This document shows, one piece after another, positions 60,521 through 64,000 of a stretch of DNA of 64,000 nucleotides. Location of the stretch: NCBI RefSeq assembly GCF_016899955.1, contig NZ_JACJJL010000005.1:62001-126000 (forward strand). The letters are read 5' to 3'. The DNA comes from Marseilla massiliensis (GTDB lineage: Bacteria > Bacteroidota > Bacteroidia > Bacteroidales > Bacteroidaceae). Under the pieces are notes generated by a model. That model was given only the letters and a program-made list of their open reading frames with translations. It was not told the origin of the DNA and did no database searches. The position numbers were made by a program, and so were the translations under genes. Each line of letters begins with the position of its first letter. Within the stretch, counting starts at the first letter, position 1.

Positions 60521-61411
60521 ATGAGTAACACCGATTTCGCTCACATCCTTACACGGACGGTTGACGAATTGTCTGACCCCGCATCGCTAAAGGGCCTGTT
60601 CCACCAGCATCGCGAGGGCAACCCGTTGCCGTCGGGCAAGGTTCTCGAAGAGATAATAGACTTGTCACGTTCCATCATTTTCCCAGGATACTTCGGCAAG
60701 TCCTCCGTCAATACCCGCACAATACGCTATCATATAGGCGTCAACATAGAGCGTTTGCACAAGCTCCTCACCGACCAGATAATGGCCGGGCTGTGCTTCA
60801 CATGCCCCAAGACGGGCGAACCATGCACCGGGGCTTGCGCCAACAAGGCCGAAACGATATCGCTGCAACTCGTGGGGAGGCTGCCGCAGATACGAAGCAC
60901 GCTGGCCACCGACGTCGAGGCGGCCTACAACGGCGACCCGGCCGCCCAAAGCTACGGCGAGATCATATCGTGCTACCCTGTGATAAAGGCCCTTGTCAAC
61001 TACCGCATAGCCCACGAGCTACACACCCTGGGGGTGCCGCTGATACCGAGGATAATATCGGAGATGGCACATTCAGAGACGGGCATCGACATACATCCGG
61101 CCGCACAGATAGGCCACCACTTCACCATCGACCACGGCACAGGCGTGGTCATAGGCGCAACGTGCATCATCGGCAACAACGTGAAGCTATACCAGGGCGT
61201 CACCCTCGGTGCAAAAAGCTTCCCGCTCGACGAAAACGGCAACCCGATAAAGGGGATTGCACGCCACCCAATACTCGAAGACGACGTGATAGTCTACTCT
61301 AACGCCACCGTGCTGGGCCGCATCACCATTGGGCGCGGATGCATCATAGGGGCCAACATTTGGGTAACCGAAGACATGAAACCTAACACCAAGAAATATA
61401 AAAAGGAATAA
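60521..61411 (+). CDS. cysE: Serine O-acetyltransferase
   Basis: 296 residues. Acetylates L-serine with acetyl-CoA, the first step of cysteine synthesis. An N-terminal helical domain (1-170) includes a four-Cys stretch GLCFTCPKTGEPCTGACANK (about residues 90-109), perhaps a metal site. The left-handed beta-helix of hexapeptide repeats follows (about 185-285: IDIHPAAQIGHHFTIDHGTG, VVIGATCIIGNNVKLYQGVT), with the catalytic His/Asp in the loop FTIDHGTG. The protein is longer than E. coli CysE (273). Cysteine synthase is not in the window. Confidence 0.9.
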   Translation: MSNTDFAHILTRTVDELSDPASLKGLFHQHREGNPLPSGKVLEEIIDLSRSIIFPGYFGKSSVNTRTIRYHIGVNIERLHKLLTDQIMAGLCFTCPKTGEPCTGACANKAETISLQLVGRLPQIRSTLATDVEAAYNGDPAAQSYGEIISCYPVIKALVNYRIAHELHTLGVPLIPRIISEMAHSETGIDIHPAAQIGHHFTIDHGTGVVIGATCIIGNNVKLYQGVTLGAKSFPLDENGNPIKGIARHPILEDDVIVYSNATVLGRITIGRGCIIGANIWVTEDMKPNTKKYKKE

Positions 61412-61534
61412 CTTCACACAGGAGAACTACCATACCAACGGTATATGACAGCAGAACGACGGCAAGGTTTTTGCCCTCCGCCAACACGAACCGAGGCAAC
61501 TGGTTCTCCGGCCAAAATCCAAACAAGACAACAA

Positions 61535-63073
61535 ATGGAACAAGAATTCGAATTGATCGCCAAGACGTTCATGGGTCTGGAACCTGTTTTGGCGAAAGAA
61601 CTGACAGAGCTCGGCGCTAACGATGTGCAGATAGGCAGGCGAATGGTGTCGTTCAAAGGCAACAAGGAACTCATGTACCGCGCCAACTTCCAGCTGCACA
61701 CTGCCATAAGAATACTTAAGCCAATACGCCACTTCAAGGCAACGACGGCCGACGAGGTGTATGAAGAGACCAAGAAAATAGACTGGTCGCAATACCTTAC
61801 ACTCGAACAGACATTCTCGGTCGACTCGGTTGTGTTCTCAGAAGAGTTCCGCCACTCCAAGTTTGTGTCATATAAGGTGAAAGACGCCATAGTGGATCAG
61901 TTCCGCGAAAAGACCGGGAAGCGGCCCAACATCAGCGTGGCCAACCCCGACATACGCCTGAACATGCACATTGCCGAAGACAGGTGCACCCTCTCTCTCG
62001 ACTCCAGCGGCGAGAGCCTGCACCGCCGCGGCTACCGGCAGGAGAACGTTGAGGCCCCGCTCAACGAGGTGTTGGCGGCGGGAATGATTCTCATGACCGG
62101 CTGGCACGGCGAGACCGACTTCATCGACCCCATGTGCGGCTCGGGCACACTGCTCATCGAGGCTGCCCTCATAGCCCGCAACATGGCCCCGGGTGTGTTC
62201 CGCAAGGAGTACGCCTTTGAGAAATGGGCAGACTTCGACCAAGACTTGTTTGACGAGATTTACAACGATGATTCTCAAGAACGCGAGTTCAAGCATCACA
62301 TCTACGGCTACGACTCAGACATAAAAGCCGTCAACACGGCCCGCATGAACGTCAAGGCAGCGGGCCTGACAAGCGACATCACGGTTGAGGAGGCCGACTT
62401 CAAGGACTTCACCCAGCCTAAGGAAAAGAGCATCATAGTGACCAACCCGCCTTACGGCGAGCGTATATCAACGCCCGACCTGCTCGGCACGTACAAGATG
62501 ATAGGCGAACGCCTGAAGCACCAGTTCGTTGACAACGACGCATGGATACTGAGCTACCGCGAAGAGTGCTTCGAGCAGATAGGCCTGAGGCCATCAATCA
62601 AGATACCGCTATACAACGGCTCGCTCGAATGCGAGTTCAGGAAGTACCAGACTTTCGAGGGCCGCATGAAGGAGTTCCGCACAGAAGGCGGAGCCGTACA
62701 GAGCGACGAGGAGCGCAAGCAGATGGCCGAGAAGGGCCGATTCAAGAAGAACAGGGAGTTCAAGAAGCGTTTCGACGAAGCCGAAGAGAACGAAGAGGGC
62801 GACATACGCTCATTCAAGTTCCACCGCATTGACTTCGACCGGTTTGACAAGCGCGACCGACGTGACGACCGACGTGACGACAGGCGCGACCGCGACGGGT
62901 GGAACCGTGACCGGCGCGACGACCGCCGTGGCTCCGACTGGGGCGGACGCAACCGCGACCGAGACTCGTGGGGCCGCGACGACCGCTTCAGGCAGGGACG
63001 CAACGACAGGAAACAAAATAAAGGAGGACGTGACTATGACCGAAAACGCAACCGCTACGACAACGATAGGTAA
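61535..63073 (+). CDS. THUMP-domain RNA methyltransferase with Arg/Asp-rich tail
   Basis: 512 residues from the ATG at 61535 (MEQEFELIAKTF); the frame upstream is unrelated. The N-terminal THUMP domain (about 1-160) is followed by a class I methyltransferase domain: SAM motif FIDPMCGSGTLLIEAAL and catalytic NPPYGER (about 308-314). It resembles the RlmL half of E. coli RlmKL, which makes m2G2445 in 23S rRNA. After about residue 380 comes an extension: a charged linker, then from about 430 a tail of RRDDRRD-type repeats, disordered and basic/acidic, probably RNA-binding. The stop is 1 nt before the next ATG. Confidence 0.87.
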   Translation: MEQEFELIAKTFMGLEPVLAKELTELGANDVQIGRRMVSFKGNKELMYRANFQLHTAIRILKPIRHFKATTADEVYEETKKIDWSQYLTLEQTFSVDSVVFSEEFRHSKFVSYKVKDAIVDQFREKTGKRPNISVANPDIRLNMHIAEDRCTLSLDSSGESLHRRGYRQENVEAPLNEVLAAGMILMTGWHGETDFIDPMCGSGTLLIEAALIARNMAPGVFRKEYAFEKWADFDQDLFDEIYNDDSQEREFKHHIYGYDSDIKAVNTARMNVKAAGLTSDITVEEADFKDFTQPKEKSIIVTNPPYGERISTPDLLGTYKMIGERLKHQFVDNDAWILSYREECFEQIGLRPSIKIPLYNGSLECEFRKYQTFEGRMKEFRTEGGAVQSDEERKQMAEKGRFKKNREFKKRFDEAEENEEGDIRSFKFHRIDFDRFDKRDRRDDRRDDRRDRDGWNRDRRDDRRGSDWGGRNRDRDSWGRDDRFRQGRNDRKQNKGGRDYDRKRNRYDNDR

Positions 63074-63074
63074 G

Positions 63075-64000
63075 ATGGTGCGCCGCACCATACCGCTCGT
63101 TTTGGCACTGTTTTTAACACAAAACATGGCAGCTCAACTGAAGCAATTCACACTCGAAGACCTGAACTTCGGCGGCAACAACTACCACAACATGCGTCCA
63201 AAGAACATGTATCTGAGATGGTGGGGCGACAAGTTGATGTACCAAGACGCCGAGGAATGGGGCACGGTAGACATGAAGACGGGCAGCAAGACTGCCGTCG
63301 CCACGCTCGACAAGGTCGACGCGGCCATGGGCAACGGCAAGGTGGCCTCGGCCATGAACGTGGCATTCCCCTACCCCGACAGCCCTCTGGCACTGCTGAA
63401 AAACAGCAAGGAACGCGTGCTCTACGACTGGAAGGCCGGCAAGGTGGTGTGGAGGCAACCGTGCGAGGGCGAGCAATACAGCGACTGGACAGCCGAAACG
63501 CGCGCCGTGGCCTTCGTCAGGGACAACCAGCTATGCGTGACCGACGCCGAGGGCGCCACCCGCACGCTGACCACCGACGGCAGCCGCGACATCGTTTACG
63601 GCCAGGCCGTACACCGCAACGAGTTCGGCATCATGAAGGGCACGTTCTGGAGCCCCGACGGCAAGCGCCTCGCCTTCTACAGGATGGACCAGAGCATGGT
63701 GACCGACTACCCGCAGGTGAACACGTTTACGCGCATAGCCACCGAAGAGCCCGACAAGTATCCCATGGCCGGCATGACCAGCCACAAGGTCACGGTGGGC
63801 GTATACGACTTGTCGACGGGCAAGACCGTATACCTTGACGCAGGCGACCCGACCGACCGCTACTTCACTAACATAGCATGGAGCCCCGACTCAAAGACCG
63901 TATATATGATTGAGCTGAACCGCGACCAGACCGACATGGCGCTGCGGAGCTATGACGCCGCCAGCGGGAAAAGGAAGGCCACGCTCTACACCGAGCACGA
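63075..64000 (+). CDS. S9-family peptidase, dipeptidyl-peptidase-IV-like (partial, runs off the window)
   Basis: 309 codons are visible; the 3' part with the hydrolase domain lies outside. A signal peptide starts at ATG 63075 (MVRRTIPLVLALFLTQNMAA). An in-frame ATG at 63036 has a purine-rich AGGAGG just upstream (63022-63027), which is unusual for this phylum, but that start would put 13 extra residues before the signal. The visible part is the start of the DPP-IV beta-propeller (LKQFTLEDLNFGGN near the start and FWSPDGKRLAFYRMD around residue 195 are typical). It would trim X-Pro or X-Ala dipeptides from peptides in the periplasm. Right next to the methyltransferase gene. Confidence 0.82.
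   Translation, partial: MVRRTIPLVLALFLTQNMAAQLKQFTLEDLNFGGNNYHNMRPKNMYLRWWGDKLMYQDAEEWGTVDMKTGSKTAVATLDKVDAAMGNGKVASAMNVAFPYPDSPLALLKNSKERVLYDWKAGKVVWRQPCEGEQYSDWTAETRAVAFVRDNQLCVTDAEGATRTLTTDGSRDIVYGQAVHRNEFGIMKGTFWSPDGKRLAFYRMDQSMVTDYPQVNTFTRIATEEPDKYPMAGMTSHKVTVGVYDLSTGKTVYLDAGDPTDRYFTNIAWSPDSKTVYMIELNRDQTDMALRSYDAASGKRKATLYTEH

Noticed and set aside
63036..63074. Start of the peptidase gene at ATG 63036 with a strong AGGAGG
   Set aside because: Shine-Dalgarno sites are rarely decisive in Bacteroidetes, the purines lie in the coding part of the methyltransferase gene, and the ATG at 63075 gives a cleaner signal peptide. Not fully excluded.
1..64000. tRNA or rRNA genes, insertion sequences, prophage, integrase or conjugation genes
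   Set aside because: I looked in all intergenic regions for cloverleaf arms and conserved TTCGA-type loops, and among the proteins for transposase or integrase motifs, and found none.

Overview
The window comes from a GC-rich member of the Bacteroidales, most likely Prevotella or a close relative. Evidence: a SusC/SusD pair, a one-piece hybrid two-component regulator, DUF4230, DUF4890, DUF5606 and DUF5686 proteins, a long NusB, Bacteroidetes promoters (TTTG near -33, TAnnTTTG near -7) and few Shine-Dalgarno sites. I see no rRNA, tRNA, insertion sequence, prophage or CRISPR array. Nearly all of it reads as stable chromosome.

Layout. 560-3933: nusB, yajC, ybbR-like, coaE and a DUF5606 gene, one operon. 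4076-12310: a sugar locus without SusCD (LacI regulator, GH105, then GH31 and GH3). 12627-16344: trmO, two overlapping DUF4230 genes, a DUF4890 protein and a small lipoprotein. 16649-21642 (minus): lysS, gpsA, pgi, HAD phosphatase. 22254-27072: a susC/susD pair with no enzymes beside it. 27561-33681: a menaquinone operon (hotdog thioesterase, menF, menD, menB, menC, menE). 34533-41562: an outer-membrane barrel protein, gltD, aroB and a second LacI regulator. 42131-52917 (minus): a thioesterase, then an inositol-lipid locus (ATP-grasp, HAD, inositol-phosphate synthase, DUF5686, nucleotidyltransferase, CDP-alcohol phosphatidyltransferase, second DUF5686). 53533-55776: PiT phosphate transporter. 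56264-60271: orphan hybrid two-component regulator. 60521-64000: cysE, an RNA methyltransferase and the start of a DPP-IV-like peptidase.

The most unusual signal is not a gene. Seven intergenic regions (near 0.1, 12.4, 21.8, 34.1, 40.4, 47.0 and 53.3 kb) each carry a tandem set of pseudo-palindromes, consensus TGCAAAACGGCCCGTAT, whose centres lie exactly 22 nt apart. Six of the seven sets have four clear units. Units occur in both orientations, and neighbouring inverted units form hairpins whose arms vary together between loci. At least three sets share a one-sided flank. They lie between convergent, divergent and co-directional genes alike, so they are not simply terminators. I read them as one dispersed element family, possibly a phased protein-binding array or a REP-like element; its function is unknown.

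The second lead is the inositol-lipid locus. A nucleotidyltransferase and a CDP-alcohol phosphatidyltransferase overlap by 4 nt near an inositol-phosphate synthase, as expected for a route through CDP-inositol. Next to the synthase is an ATP-grasp protein whose C-terminal DxNxxP motif resembles inositol-phosphate kinases of the ITPK type.
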